The notes: a model not told the origin generated them from the letters alone. A DNA stretch of 36,909 bases from Lutibacter sp. (GCA_030683995.1 JAUXPH010000006.1:1-36909), one strand, 5' to 3'; positions 1-7,921 are shown, counted from the first letter of the stretch. Numbers and translations are program-made.

Positions 1-206
1 CTACCCCGCGATATATTTTATTAATTCATTATTTCATTTTAACTCGAACCTGCGTCCGCCAACTGGCGGATATGAGCCCGACGAGCTACCTGCTGCTCTA
101 CCCCGCGATATATTTTTATAATTCATTATTTCATTTCAACTCGAACTTTCGTCCGCCAACTGGCGGATATGAGCCCGACGAGCTACCTGCTGCTCTACCC
201 CGCGAT
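1..206 (-). repeat. Tandem 97-bp repeats derived from initiator tRNA (tRNA-fMet-like pseudo-tRNAs)
   Basis: Read on the minus strand, the block holds two full 97-nt units (about 205 to 109 and 108 to 11) and the first 10 nt of a third that runs out of the window. Each starts CGCGGGGTAGAGCAGCAGG, then a D-arm closing GGTAGCTC, then CGTCGGGCTCATA, which is the 5' half of a Bacteroidota initiator tRNA including anticodon CAT. After the anticodon the tRNA is not continued. A perfect hairpin TCCGCCAGTTGGCGGA (plus-strand 55-70 and 152-167) replaces the 3' anticodon stem, a T-loop-like GTTCGAGT follows with no pairing T stem, and then an AT-rich run leads into the next unit. There is no CCCCGC 3' acceptor strand, so these two units cannot fold as tRNAs. 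The third copy, cut at base 1, could be the genuine gene; that is inference. Confidence 0.75.
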
Positions 207-214
207 TTGGATTG

Positions 215-243
215 CAAAGATACATCTTTTTTTAAAAAAGCAA
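215..243 (-). promoter_or_regulatory. Promoter of the tRNA-fMet-like array
   Basis: On the minus strand TATCTTTG (plus-strand 215-222) matches the Bacteroidota -7 consensus TAnnTTTG. A TTG (241-243) lies 18 nt further upstream as a -33 element. The predicted start of transcription falls within a few bases of the 5' end of the first tRNA-like unit at about 206, which argues that the array is transcribed and not just debris. Confidence 0.6.
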
Positions 244-274
244 TAAGTTTTTTAAAATTAAATATTTTTAAGGT

Positions 275-282
275 TACCTTTG
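275..282 (+). promoter_or_regulatory. -7 promoter element of era
   Basis: TACCTTTG matches TAnnTTTG and lies 17 bases before the ATG at 300, giving a very short leader. No convincing -33 TTG is visible at the usual spacing. It is back to back with the tRNA-array promoter on the other strand. Confidence 0.5.
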
Positions 283-299
283 CATTTTAACTCTTGAAA

Positions 300-1181
300 A
301 TGAATCACAAAGCAGGTTTTGTAAATATTATAGGGAATCCTAATGTGGGTAAATCTACGTTAATGAATGCCTTTGTTGGTGAAAAACTATCAATTATCAC
401 CTCAAAAGCACAAACAACACGCCACAGAATTTTAGGAATTGTAAACGGAGATGATTTTCAAATTCTGTTTTCCGATACGCCAGGAATCATAAAACCCGCT
501 TACGAGCTGCAAAATTCTATGATGAATTTCGTGAAATCGGCTTTCGAAGATGCCGATGTGCTTATTTATATGGTTGAAATTGGCGAAAAGGAATTAAAAG
601 ATGAGGTTTTTTTCGAAAAAATTAAAACAACATCCATTCCGGTTTTGTTATTAATCAACAAAATTGATATGTCGACGCAGGAGGAAGTTGAAGAAAAAGT
701 GATTTACTGGAAAGAAAAAGTACCAAATGCCGAAGTTTATGTGATTTCTGCTTTGGAAAAATTCAATGTTGAAGGTCTTTTTGAACGTATTATTGAATTA
801 TTGCCTGAATCTCCGGCTTTTTATCCGAAAGATCAATTAACCGACAAACCGGAGCGCTTTTTTATTAATGAAGCCATTCGTGAAAAAATATTGATGCACT
901 ACAAAAAGGAAATTCCTTATTCGGTAGAAGTGGAAACCGAAGAATTTATTGAAAGTGATAAAATTATCAGAATCCGTTCCGTAATTATGGTGGAACGCGA
1001 AACTCAAAAAGGAATTATCATCGGACATAAAGGTGCAGCCTTAAAACGTGTGGGTGTTGAAGCTCGAAAAGATTTAGAGAAATTTTTCGACAAACAAATT
1101 CATCTGGAATTGTACGTAAAAGTGAATAAAGACTGGAGAAGCGACAAACGTCAATTGAGACGATTTGGCTATACGGATTAG
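300..1181 (+). CDS. era: GTPase Era
   Basis: Era binds 16S rRNA and helps mature the 30S ribosomal subunit. The 293-residue protein shows the P-loop GNPNVGKS at residues 12-19, G3 motif DTPG, G4 motif NKID, and a C-terminal KH domain with the signature GHKGAALKRVG; the length is normal for the family. The reading frame extends upstream to a TTG at 294, but the ATG at 300 gives the expected N-terminus MNHKAGFVNIIG and is preferred. There is no Shine-Dalgarno sequence, as usual in Bacteroidota. A TAnnTTTG box lies just upstream. The related double-GTPase gene der follows about 700 bp downstream with one opposing gene between them. Confidence 0.97.
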   Translation: MNHKAGFVNIIGNPNVGKSTLMNAFVGEKLSIITSKAQTTRHRILGIVNGDDFQILFSDTPGIIKPAYELQNSMMNFVKSAFEDADVLIYMVEIGEKELKDEVFFEKIKTTSIPVLLLINKIDMSTQEEVEEKVIYWKEKVPNAEVYVISALEKFNVEGLFERIIELLPESPAFYPKDQLTDKPERFFINEAIREKILMHYKKEIPYSVEVETEEFIESDKIIRIRSVIMVERETQKGIIIGHKGAALKRVGVEARKDLEKFFDKQIHLELYVKVNKDWRSDKRQLRRFGYTD

Positions 1182-1242
1182 GTCTTATTTACTGTTTGTT
1201 GTTTTGGCTTTTTAAACTTTAACCTATAACGTTACCTTTTTA

Positions 1243-1267
1243 ATTCCCCCTTCGGGGGTTAGGGGGC
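1243..1267. repeat. Dispersed hairpin repeat (CCCCCTTCGGGGG), possible bidirectional terminator
   Basis: CCCCC-TTC-GGGGG (1246-1258) followed by TTAGGGGGCT sits between era and the convergent gene at 1271-1774. Near-identical copies occur at about 22097-22116 and 25562-25588. The stable 5-bp GC stem between two converging genes could stop transcription from both sides. The multi-copy nature points to a dispersed repeat family. Confidence 0.6.
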
Positions 1268-1270
1268 TCT

Positions 1271-1774
1271 TTAGCTTTTTAACGTTTCCATCATAAACCC
1301 GTAAAGTTCATCCATTTGTTTGTGGCCTCTTCTTTTTCCAATGCTGCCCAAAATATACATAATTACCCATAAAATGGGCAAGGACAAAGTAACAGCCAAA
1401 GCTGTTTGATACTCACTTTTCAAACTCCATTTTACATAGGCAACAATTGAAAATCCAATAAAAGCAAAAGCCATGGCAAAATGGATAAACATAAAAAATG
1501 TCCAAACTTGTGGTTTTGGCCCAAACAAACCTTTAACAATGCTTTTATTTTCTTCAATTTTTTCAATTTCAAGGTGCAGTTGCGGTGACCAAAAATGATT
1601 TTCATCCGCAGGAATATCAACAACAATATGTCCGTCAATAACTTTAACGCAATATTTACAAGTGGCGTTTTTTACATTGATTTGAAATTTCGCCAGCAGT
1701 TTTTGATGACTTTCTTCAAATTCCATTTTAAATCGGGGACGTAAATGGATATCGCTATTTTTTTCTTCAACCAT
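1271..1774 (-). CDS. Conserved hypothetical membrane protein, two TM helices
   Basis: A 167-residue protein that I cannot assign to a named family. The N-terminal ~90 residues are soluble and contain a CxxC pair (C39, C42), perhaps a metal or redox site. Two hydrophobic helices follow: one around residues 92-115 (beginning VWTFFMFIHFAMAF) and one around 125-145 (beginning TALAVTLSLPILW), ending in a basic, hydrophilic tail. No signal peptide is seen. It lies between era and der on the opposite strand, a position shared in related genomes as far as I recall, but nothing in its sequence links it to GTPase function. The ATG at 1774 is the only good start and no strong promoter motif is obvious. 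Confidence 0.75.
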   Translation of the reverse strand: MVEEKNSDIHLRPRFKMEFEESHQKLLAKFQINVKNATCKYCVKVIDGHIVVDIPADENHFWSPQLHLEIEKIEENKSIVKGLFGPKPQVWTFFMFIHFAMAFAFIGFSIVAYVKWSLKSEYQTALAVTLSLPILWVIMYILGSIGKRRGHKQMDELYGFMMETLKS

Positions 1775-1867
1775 AATTGCGCTGTTTTTTCAGAATCGAA
1801 ATATACTATTTTTTATTACATCGCTAATTTAGAATTGATAACAAATAATTTTAAAAATAAAAAAGCG

Positions 1868-1875
1868 TAATTTTG
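1868..1875 (+). promoter_or_regulatory. -7 promoter element of der
   Basis: TAATTTTG matches TAnnTTTG exactly and lies 18 bases before the ATG at 1894. The TTG at 1873, which could be read as an upstream start codon, is part of this box, supporting the ATG as the true start. Confidence 0.55.
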
Positions 1876-1893
1876 CAAAAAATTAAAAAACAC

Positions 1894-3195
1894 ATGAGTA
1901 ATATTGTAGCCATTGTAGGAAGGCCTAATGTTGGAAAATCGACATTGTTTAATCGTTTGGTAAAACGAAGAGACGCCATTGTTGATTCGGTAAGTGGTGT
2001 TACGCGTGACAGACATTATGGAAAAAGTGACTGGAACGGAAAGGAGTTTTCGGTTATTGACACTGGTGGTTACGCCATTGGTTCTGGAGATATTTTTGAA
2101 GAAGAAATTAGAAAACAAGTTCAGCTGGCTATTGATGAGGCTGATCATATCATATTTGTTGTGGATGTTGAAGAGGGAATTACGCCGATGGATGTTGAAG
2201 TTGCCAATATGCTTCGCAAAATAAAAAAGCCCATTTTTATGGCCGTCAACAAAGTTGACAATTCTATGCGTGATGCCGATGCAGTTGAATTCTACAATCT
2301 TGGATTGGGTGAATATTACACACTTTCCTCAATTAATGGAAGCGGAACCGGTGAACTTTTAGACGCTGTGGTTGCCGATATGGAAGAAGATGTTCCAGAA
2401 GAACATGAATTGCCGCGATTTGCAGTTGTTGGAAGACCAAATGCAGGAAAATCATCGTTTATCAATGCATTGATTGGTGAAGAAAGAAATATTGTAACCG
2501 ATATTGCAGGCACAACGCGCGATACGGTTGACACAAAATACAATCGTTTTGGATTTGAATTTAATTTGGTGGATACTGCCGGAATCAGAAAAAAATCGAA
2601 AGTTAAAGAAGATTTAGAGTTTTATTCGGTGATGCGTGCCGTAAAAGCTATTGAAGAATGTGATGTTGCCATTTTGGTGGTTGATGCCACCCGAGAATTT
2701 GAAGGTCAGGATGAAAATATTTTTTGGCTGGCTGAAAAAAATAGAAAAGGCATTGTAATCTTGGTAAATAAATGGGATTTGATTGAAAAAGAAACCAATA
2801 CGATGAAAGATTATGAGGCTAAAATTAGAGAAGAAATTGCCCCATTTACTGATGTGCCAATCATTTTTATCAGCGCTTTAACCAAACAACGCGTTTTTAA
2901 AGCCATTGAAACTGCTGTTGAGGTTTTTGAAAACAGAAAAAAACGAATTCCTACCAGCAAACTAAACGAGGTGATGCTGGATATCTTAAAATCGAGCCCG
3001 CCACCTGCCAACAAAGGAAAATACATTAAAGTGAAATTTTGTACGCAATTGCCTACACCAACACCTCAGTTTGTGTTTTTTGCAAATTTACCGCAATACG
3101 TAAAAGATCCTTACAAACGTTTTGTTGAAAATAAAATGCGAGAAATCTTTAACTTTAGAGGAGTTCCTATCGTTGTTTATTTTAGGCAGAAGTAG
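1894..3195 (+). CDS. der: Ribosome biogenesis GTPase Der (EngA)
   Basis: Der has two tandem GTPase domains and a C-terminal KH-like domain and acts in 50S subunit assembly. Domain 1 begins with GRPNVGKST near residue 9 and has DTGG and NKVD motifs. Domain 2 begins with GRPNAGKSS around residue 180 and has DTAG and NKWD. The C-terminal ~80 residues, with [10 protein letters not shown] and a final [10 protein letters not shown], match the Der KH domain. The total of 433 residues is typical. The frame is open from TTG 1873 but the ATG at 1894 gives the standard start [17 protein letters not shown]. It is transcribed alone; the next gene is convergent. Confidence 0.97.
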   Translation: MSNIVAIVGRPNVGKSTLFNRLVKRRDAIVDSVSGVTRDRHYGKSDWNGKEFSVIDTGGYAIGSGDIFEEEIRKQVQLAIDEADHIIFVVDVEEGITPMDVEVANMLRKIKKPIFMAVNKVDNSMRDADAVEFYNLGLGEYYTLSSINGSGTGELLDAVVADMEEDVPEEHELPRFAVVGRPNAGKSSFINALIGEERNIVTDIAGTTRDTVDTKYNRFGFEFNLVDTAGIRKKSKVKEDLEFYSVMRAVKAIEECDVAILVVDATREFEGQDENIFWLAEKNRKGIVILVNKWDLIEKETNTMKDYEAKIREEIAPFTDVPIIFISALTKQRVFKAIETAVEVFENRKKRIPTSKLNEVMLDILKSSPPPANKGKYIKVKFCTQLPTPTPQFVFFANLPQYVKDPYKRFVENKMREIFNFRGVPIVVYFRQK

Positions 3196-3310
3196 GTTTT
3201 TAAGTTAGAAGCCGGGAGACCGAAGACGGAAGTTCAAAAAGATAGCAAAAGCGAACAGATTCTATCACCGCTAGATTAGCAAAAAAGTTTCAAAATAAGA
3301 GATTTTTACA

Positions 3311-3778
3311 TTATGCCATAGGTGACTTAACAAGTATGTCATTAACAATAAATAGATGGTGGTTGGTGTGAATTGCCAAAAAATGCAGACTCTTTTTTAA
3401 AGATAATTTTCCAAAATATGGATGTTGGAAGTTGCTTTTTGCAGGTAAGCTTTTAATTTCTTGCAAATTTATTTTCGCCAAAGCCAATTGAGATTCTATA
3501 GATGATTTTAAAATTTCCTCGCTTGATACAACAGATTTTGGCGCTTTAGCTTTGCCTCTGGGAATTCTTCCCCTAAAAAAAATATAAAATTTAAGTATGC
3601 TGAAAGTGCTCTTGTAATTTTCAGGATTGGATGTTTTTAACCCTTCGCAAACATTATTAATTACTCTTAATGAATGGTCTAAATGCCAGGCAACATTTTT
3701 AGCCGACACCAATTCTTGGCGCTGATCATAAAATGGAATTGCCTTTTCTAAATCTAAAATACTTTTATGAATATCCAT
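3311..3778 (-). CDS. DUF1569 / DinB-like four-helix protein
   Basis: A 155-residue soluble protein. The C-terminal segment HPYFGKLSLKKSLHFLAIHT followed by NHHLFIVNDI is the signature I associate with DUF1569, a DinB-superfamily four-helix bundle. The conserved histidines there, with H in AWHLDHSLRV near the N-terminus, are the likely metal-binding set. Enzymatic function is unknown. An upstream TTG at 3808 would add ten residues, but the ATG at 3778 is preferred. It lies 63 bp downstream of the membrane-protein gene at 3842-4369 on the same strand and may be the last gene of that unit; der converges from the other side. Confidence 0.75.
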   Translation of the reverse strand: MDIHKSILDLEKAIPFYDQRQELVSAKNVAWHLDHSLRVINNVCEGLKTSNPENYKSTFSILKFYIFFRGRIPRGKAKAPKSVVSSEEILKSSIESQLALAKINLQEIKSLPAKSNFQHPYFGKLSLKKSLHFLAIHTNHHLFIVNDILVKSPMA

Positions 3779-3841
3779 GCTAATTTTTTCTGAAATTTGA
3801 GAACCCAAACATAATGAAAAATAATTGGGAAAAAACCAAAA

Positions 3842-4369
3842 CTATTTGCTTTCCCTGTTGTAATAGCCCAAAATAAAGCCCAAAACAAGTGACCAAATTG
3901 CGGCCAAACCAATTTGATAAGGTTTGTCGAGCATAAAAGTAATGGTATGTGCCGGAATCCAAAACCAAATTAAGGACAGCATTCCTTTATCAATATTTTT
4001 CCAATTATTTTGTTGGGCAATCAAATTATCCAGAAACCGGTGAAAAATAACCAGAAACAAACCGTATTGCAAATTCATAAATACCGATAATGCGAATGCG
4101 GTTCCAAACAATCCCATCTCAGGCACAAAATGATTCGCAACCAAGTTGTCCAAAAAACCCTGATAACCTACAAATGCGTATTTTATGGTAATGGCGATGA
4201 TTGCCCATTCCAGCATTTTCAATAAAATAATTGGTAATTTATAGGGCAAAAATATTTTGCCTGCTTGCATCCACTTGGATATTATATCGCCCGAAGTTCC
4301 CAATACGGCAAATTGTATCATGGCACTGTAAATTGGGTATGCTTTTACAAATTCGACGTATGCGTTCAT
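3842..4369 (-). CDS. Integral membrane protein, distant Mpv17/PMP22-like
   Basis: A 175-residue protein with about four hydrophobic segments. Near the N-terminus YPIYSAMIQFAVLGTSGDII resembles the Mpv17 family pattern of a YP start and a small-residue helix ending in GD. The C-terminal part, with WFWIPAHTITF and a later W followed by a hydrophobic helix, resembles the Mpv17/PMP22 W..WP...NF motif with substitutions. This is motif-level resemblance only; it could be another small polytopic family. It lies 52 bp downstream of the TPM gene and 63 bp upstream of the DUF1569 gene, so it may be co-transcribed. No catalytic residues can be named. Confidence 0.55.
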   Translation of the reverse strand: MNAYVEFVKAYPIYSAMIQFAVLGTSGDIISKWMQAGKIFLPYKLPIILLKMLEWAIIAITIKYAFVGYQGFLDNLVANHFVPEMGLFGTAFALSVFMNLQYGLFLVIFHRFLDNLIAQQNNWKNIDKGMLSLIWFWIPAHTITFMLDKPYQIGLAAIWSLVLGFILGYYNRESK

Positions 4370-4421
4370 TAAGGAAGAAAAAAATTAAACGATTAAAATT
4401 AAACGGATAAATAACAACAAT

Positions 4422-5234
4422 TTACCAGCCACCGCCAGCGCCACCGCCGCTAAATCCGCCACCGCCGAAGCCACCGCCAAAACCACCACCAAATCCGCCA
4501 CCGCTTGAGCCACCGCCAAAACTGCCGCCACCAAAATTGCCTCTTCCGGCTCGGCTTAAAAGTATGGCCGTTAAAATATCCATTCCTGTTGAATCTTTTC
4601 TGAATCCTTTACCTTTATCGTTTCCGCTTCCTTTGTCTTTTTTGGAAAAAATGACCATTAAGATGATGAAAATAATGAAAACAATGGCAAAAGTCGGAAT
4701 GCCGCCACTATCACCTTTTGGTGATTTTTTGCTTTTATAAGTGCCTTTTAAAACCTCAAAAATGGCATCGGACCCTTTATCCAATCCACTGTAAAAATCG
4801 CCTTTTTTAAATTCGGGGATGATGACATTTCTTGTCAATTCACCAGTAATTCCGGCGGTTAATTTATGTTCTACGCCATAACCCGGTGCAATCCATATTT
4901 TACGTTCCTTATTGGCCAATAACACAAAAACGCCATTGTCCTCTTTTGCCTGGCCAATTCCCCATTCATGCGCCCATTTTGGCGTTAAAATCCCAATATC
5001 TTCTCCTTCGATGGTTTCAATGGTCACTATCACAATTTGTGTTGAGGTGGAATCGGAATATTGAATTAGTTTGTTTTCGAGTGCCGATTTTTGTTCGCTG
5101 GTTAGCAGCTTTGCATAATCGTAAACACTGGTTTGCAATTTTGGTTTTTCGGGAATGGTAAACTGCGAAAAAACAACTTGCGCCAAGAAAATGGCAATAA
5201 ACAACGGAATATATTTTTTAATTGAATTGTACAT
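4422..5234 (-). CDS. TPM-domain protein with glycine-rich C-terminus (YgcG-like)
   Basis: A 270-residue secreted or membrane-anchored TPM-domain protein. Residues ~1-23 form a signal sequence. The TPM domain covers about 30-170, with VYDYAKLLTSEQKSALE, TQIVIVTIETIEG and a GQAKEDNGVFVLLA segment typical of the family. A TM helix lies around 180-198 (FAIVFIIFIILMVIF). The tail is an extreme Gly/Ser/Phe repeat (FGGGSFGGGSSGGGFGGG and more). Gly-rich TPM proteins are usually encoded with LemA, as here: it is third in lemA-TPM-TPM, 6 bp after the preceding gene. TPM domains have been linked to phosphatase activity and photosystem repair in other organisms; the role here is unknown, probably at the cell envelope. 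Confidence 0.85.
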   Translation of the reverse strand: MYNSIKKYIPLFIAIFLAQVVFSQFTIPEKPKLQTSVYDYAKLLTSEQKSALENKLIQYSDSTSTQIVIVTIETIEGEDIGILTPKWAHEWGIGQAKEDNGVFVLLANKERKIWIAPGYGVEHKLTAGITGELTRNVIIPEFKKGDFYSGLDKGSDAIFEVLKGTYKSKKSPKGDSGGIPTFAIVFIIFIILMVIFSKKDKGSGNDKGKGFRKDSTGMDILTAILLSRAGRGNFGGGSFGGGSSGGGFGGGFGGGFGGGGFSGGGAGGGW

Positions 5235-5240
5235 AATTAG

Positions 5241-5681
5241 CTATGATCCTCTTGAAATTTCATTAGATAATTCGTCGGTATCACTCGAATGATAAGGAAA
5301 AAATTCTTTCAGTTTTTTTCCAACCTCGAGTATGGCAAGTTCAATTCCTTTTGAAAATTCTTCTTTTTTAAAATAAGACAGCATCAATTCTTTTTCTTCA
5401 TCCCAAAAATTTTCAGTCACTTTTGTATGGATTCCCTCGTCGCCTAAAATGGCAAATTTTTTGCTTTCAATGGCCACATAAATCAAAACGCCGTTTCTTA
5501 AATCGGTTTTGTCCATTTCCAACAAATGAAAAACCTCCAAAGCTCTTTGCAATGGAGGTAAATCTGTAATTTTTTCTATATGGACACGAATTTCTCCTGA
5601 AGTGTTTTTTTCTGCCACTTCAATCGCTTTTATGATGGCTTGCTCTTGTTCGACGGTTAAAAATTCTTCAATTTTTGACAT
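5241..5681 (-). CDS. TPM-domain protein (soluble, second copy)
   Basis: A 146-residue protein with a TPM-type fold but no signal peptide or TM segment. Features are an N-terminal FLTVEQEQAIIKAIEVAE helix, then TSGEIRVHIE, RNGVLIYVAIESKKFAILGD and an EGIHTKV segment, all characteristic of the second TPM protein in lemA clusters. Its ATG overlaps the lemA stop codon in TAATG (5679-5683), so translation of the two is probably coupled. The next gene, encoding the Gly-rich TPM protein, begins 6 bp downstream. It probably works with the LemA and Gly-rich TPM partners on the cytoplasmic side; no biochemical role can be given. Confidence 0.85.
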   Translation of the reverse strand: MSKIEEFLTVEQEQAIIKAIEVAEKNTSGEIRVHIEKITDLPPLQRALEVFHLLEMDKTDLRNGVLIYVAIESKKFAILGDEGIHTKVTENFWDEEKELMLSYFKKEEFSKGIELAILEVGKKLKEFFPYHSSDTDELSNEISRGS

Positions 5682-6289
5682 TATTCTTTTTTACCAAAAT
5701 CAAATTGTACATCTGGGGCATTTTCCGCACCGGCTTCGGCATCAAAATAAGGTTTGCCGTCAAAATTAAAAAATCCGGCCAAAATTGAATTTGGGAATTT
5801 TTTTACGTGATTGTTAAATGGCTTGGTAGCTTCGTTAAAACGTGTGCGGGCCGTTAAAATCTGATTTTCCGTGCTGGCCAATTCATCTTGAAGTTTCAGG
5901 AAGTTTTGGTTTGCTTTTAAATCGGGATAACGTTCAACCGTTACCAATAAACTTTTTAAAGCACCGCTTAAACCGCCCTGAACCTGATTAAATTGCGCCA
6001 ATTGCTCAGGCGTAATGTTTGTAGGGTCAATTTGTACGGAAGTTGCTTTTGCACGTGCTTCGATTACTGATGTTAATGTTTCTCTTTCAAAATCAGCAGC
6101 GCCTTTTACGGTGTTTACCAAATTTCCAATTAAATCATTTCTGCGTTGGTAGGCTGTTTCTACATTTCCCCAACTTTCAGAAACATTTTCATTCAGTTGA
6201 ATTGCTGTGTTGTAAAATCCTTTTACCCAGCTATAACCGGCGAAAGCGATTACAGCAACAATAATTACAGGTATTAACCACTTTTTCAT
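5681..6289 (-). CDS. lemA: LemA family protein
   Basis: LemA proteins have one N-terminal membrane helix and a long helical domain outside. Here residues 1-20 (MKKWLIPVIIVAVIAFAGYS) form the helix. The family core follows, with ESWGNVETAYQRRNDLIGNL, a VKGAADFE segment, a ERYPDLKANQNFLKLQDELA motif, and TENQILTARTRFNEA. The frame is open from a TTG at 6337, but that would put a charged extension in front of the signal anchor; the ATG at 6289 is chosen, giving 202 residues. It is the first gene of a lemA-TPM-TPM set joined by a TAATG overlap and a 6-bp gap. The 304-bp space upstream to the MerR gene holds a dispersed repeat. Confidence 0.93.
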   Translation of the reverse strand: MKKWLIPVIIVAVIAFAGYSWVKGFYNTAIQLNENVSESWGNVETAYQRRNDLIGNLVNTVKGAADFERETLTSVIEARAKATSVQIDPTNITPEQLAQFNQVQGGLSGALKSLLVTVERYPDLKANQNFLKLQDELASTENQILTARTRFNEATKPFNNHVKKFPNSILAGFFNFDGKPYFDAEAGAENAPDVQFDFGKKE

Positions 6290-6424
6290 TTTTTTCGATT
6301 TTTGATTGTTTATAATTTTGTTTGATTGGTGTGCCAAAAAACATTTTTGTTACATTTTAACGCTAAATTACGTTATTGATTGTCTTTTTTATCATGGAAT
6401 AAGAAATTATTTTGTGTGCAGTTG

Positions 6425-6535
6425 TTATTTGCGATAGGGATTGCAGCGGAAAGCCCGCAGTCACGCTTTTGGGCGTGCGAGGACTTGCAGCGAAAAGCCC
6501 GACCCGCCAGCAGGCGGGGAACGCCCTCCAAAAAG
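6425..6535 (+). repeat. GC-rich dispersed repeat (flavobacterial intergenic type)
   Basis: Between lemA and the MerR gene (6290-6593) the sequence turns abruptly GC-rich: GCGATAGGGATTGCAGCGGA, AAGCCCG, and later CGAAAAGCCCGACCCGCC followed by AGCAGGCGGGGAACGCCC. A degenerate reverse-complement copy lies at about 30608-30715, downstream of the hydrogenase cytochrome b gene. Apparent ORFs across it on the plus strand (6380-6597) are products of the repeat. No function is known to me. Confidence 0.7.
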
Positions 6536-6593
6536 GCAGACGGTTTCAAAATATTGTTTTTATTGCAATAAGTCCAAATTACGCAAGTAGTGT

Positions 6594-6926
6594 TTAATCA
6601 ATTTGGCTTTTAATTTTGATGAGTTCTTGTTTGATGGCTTCGAGTCGCGTGATGATTTCCTGGTTGTTTTTTACCGCTTTGGGCTGCTCCTTCATTTTGT
6701 TTTTTGCGCCTTCTAAGGTAAAACCTTTTTCCTTGACCAAATGGTAAATCAGCTTTAGATTTTTGATGTCTTCTTGGGTAAATAAGCGATTTCCCTTCTT
6801 ATTTTTTTTGGGCTTTAAAATGTCAAATTCATTTTCCCAAAACCGAATGTGTGACGTGTTAACGCCAAATGCGCTGGCGACTTCGCCAATTTTGTAATAA
6901 CGTTTTTCAGGTAAATCTATATGCAT
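6594..6926 (-). CDS. MerR-family transcriptional regulator
   Basis: A 110-residue DNA-binding protein. The N-terminal winged helix-turn-helix is clear: YYKIGEVASAFGVNTSHIRF followed by WENEF, then a wing with NRLFTQEDI and LIYHLVKEKGFTLEGAK. The C-terminal ~35 residues form a short helix that probably dimerises. There are no conserved cysteines for metal sensing, so this is the short MerR type without an obvious effector domain. Its ATG overlaps the stop of the M23 peptidase gene by one base, so the two are probably translated together. This pairing suggests a cell-envelope role, but the target genes cannot be inferred. Confidence 0.9.
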   Translation of the reverse strand: MHIDLPEKRYYKIGEVASAFGVNTSHIRFWENEFDILKPKKNKKGNRLFTQEDIKNLKLIYHLVKEKGFTLEGAKNKMKEQPKAVKNNQEIITRLEAIKQELIKIKSQID

Positions 6927-7897
6927 TAGTCAAGAGATTGTCCTTCAATTTGTGCTGCTTTTTGCATGGCTTCAAATTCTTCCGGCGACAAGTTTCCGTA
7001 ATAGAAGTTAATAGGATTGATCGCTGTTCCGTTTTTATAAATTTCATAATGCAAATGCGGACCTTGGGAACGACCGGTATTGCCTACAAAACCAATTAAA
7101 TCGCCTCTTTTTACTTTTTGCCCTTTTCTAACATTATAATTGCTTAAATGCGCATAAAGTGAAATGTATCCAAAGCCGTGCTCTATTCTGATATGTTTTC
7201 CGTAGCCTGGGGAATTTTGGTCGGCCCGTTCCACATAACCGTCACCCGAAGCATAAACCGGGGTTCCTACCGGTGCAGAAAAATCCATTCCCAAATGTTT
7301 TTTTCTTGCTTTGGTAAAAGGATCAGATCGCCATCCGTAGCCTGAAGCCATACGGGTTAAATCTTGATTTTCAACAGGCTGAATGGCCGGAATTGCCGCC
7401 AATAATTTTTCTTTATTTGCCGCCAATTTTACAATTTCATCTAACGATTTCGACTGCACATACAGTTGTTTTGCCAAAATATCCATATTTTTGGTCACGT
7501 CAATTATCATATCTGAATTGTCGAAACCTTCAAGCGCTTTATAACGATTTACGCCACCAAAACCAGCTTTTCGCTGTTCATCGGGAATTGGATTTACTTC
7601 AAAATACAATCGGTAAATGTTGTTGTCTCTTTCTTGAATATCCGTTAAAACTTCTGATAATTGTATGATTTTTTTGGCGTGTAATTCTTCATTTAATTTT
7701 ACAAATTCTAACTGGCGTTTTAATTCTTTTTCTTTGGGAGATTCAAAAATATTGGTGAAAACAACAAAACCCAATATCATAAAAACAGTGGCGCTTGCCA
7801 AGGTTAACATCAATTTTTTTAAATTTTCCCCTTTTTTTGGACGTATCTTTTGATAGGATAATGATTCTGGATCGTAATAATATTTTACCTTCGCCAT
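6926..7897 (-). CDS. M23 family metallopeptidase (MepM-like peptidoglycan hydrolase)
   Basis: A 323-residue membrane-anchored endopeptidase likely to cut peptide cross-links in peptidoglycan. One TM helix lies at about residues 29-50. A coiled coil (~54-95) follows, then a linker. The LytM/M23 domain spans about 180-300 with the zinc ligands H201 and D205 (KHLGMDFS) and H283 in GPHLHYE (H281-H283), plus H250 in LYAH. The set is complete, so the enzyme should be active. It is first in a two-gene unit with the MerR gene (one-base overlap). A well-formed promoter lies about 60 bp upstream. Confidence 0.93.
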   Translation of the reverse strand: MAKVKYYYDPESLSYQKIRPKKGENLKKLMLTLASATVFMILGFVVFTNIFESPKEKELKRQLEFVKLNEELHAKKIIQLSEVLTDIQERDNNIYRLYFEVNPIPDEQRKAGFGGVNRYKALEGFDNSDMIIDVTKNMDILAKQLYVQSKSLDEIVKLAANKEKLLAAIPAIQPVENQDLTRMASGYGWRSDPFTKARKKHLGMDFSAPVGTPVYASGDGYVERADQNSPGYGKHIRIEHGFGYISLYAHLSNYNVRKGQKVKRGDLIGFVGNTGRSQGPHLHYEIYKNGTAINPINFYYGNLSPEEFEAMQKAAQIEGQSLD

Positions 7898-7913
7898 TGT
7901 ATAAAAATTATAT

Positions 7914-7921
7914 TATTTTTG
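7914..7921 (+). promoter_or_regulatory. Possible -7 promoter element with a long leader before alaS
   Basis: TATTTTTG fits TAnnTTTG on the plus strand. If used, it would give alaS a leader of about 200 nt, which contains a small hairpin GCTAA-TTT-TTAGC near 7994-8006. No nearer TAnnTTTG is visible before the alaS ATG. The motif lies in AT-rich DNA and could be chance. Confidence 0.25.

Noticed and set aside
1-206. Two functional tRNA-fMet genes
   Set aside because: No 3' acceptor strand or paired T stem, and the anticodon stem is broken by a palindrome.
72-290. 72-codon plus-strand ORF at the left edge
   Set aside because: It runs across the tRNA-like repeats and has no protein-like features; it is antisense to the array.
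4422-4560. Possible CRISPR-like or minisatellite repeats
   Set aside because: The short repeats encode the Gly-rich tail of the TPM protein; there is no spacer structure.
6380-6597. Two overlapping plus-strand ORFs of about 60 codons
   Set aside because: They are translations of the GC-rich dispersed repeat between lemA and merR.
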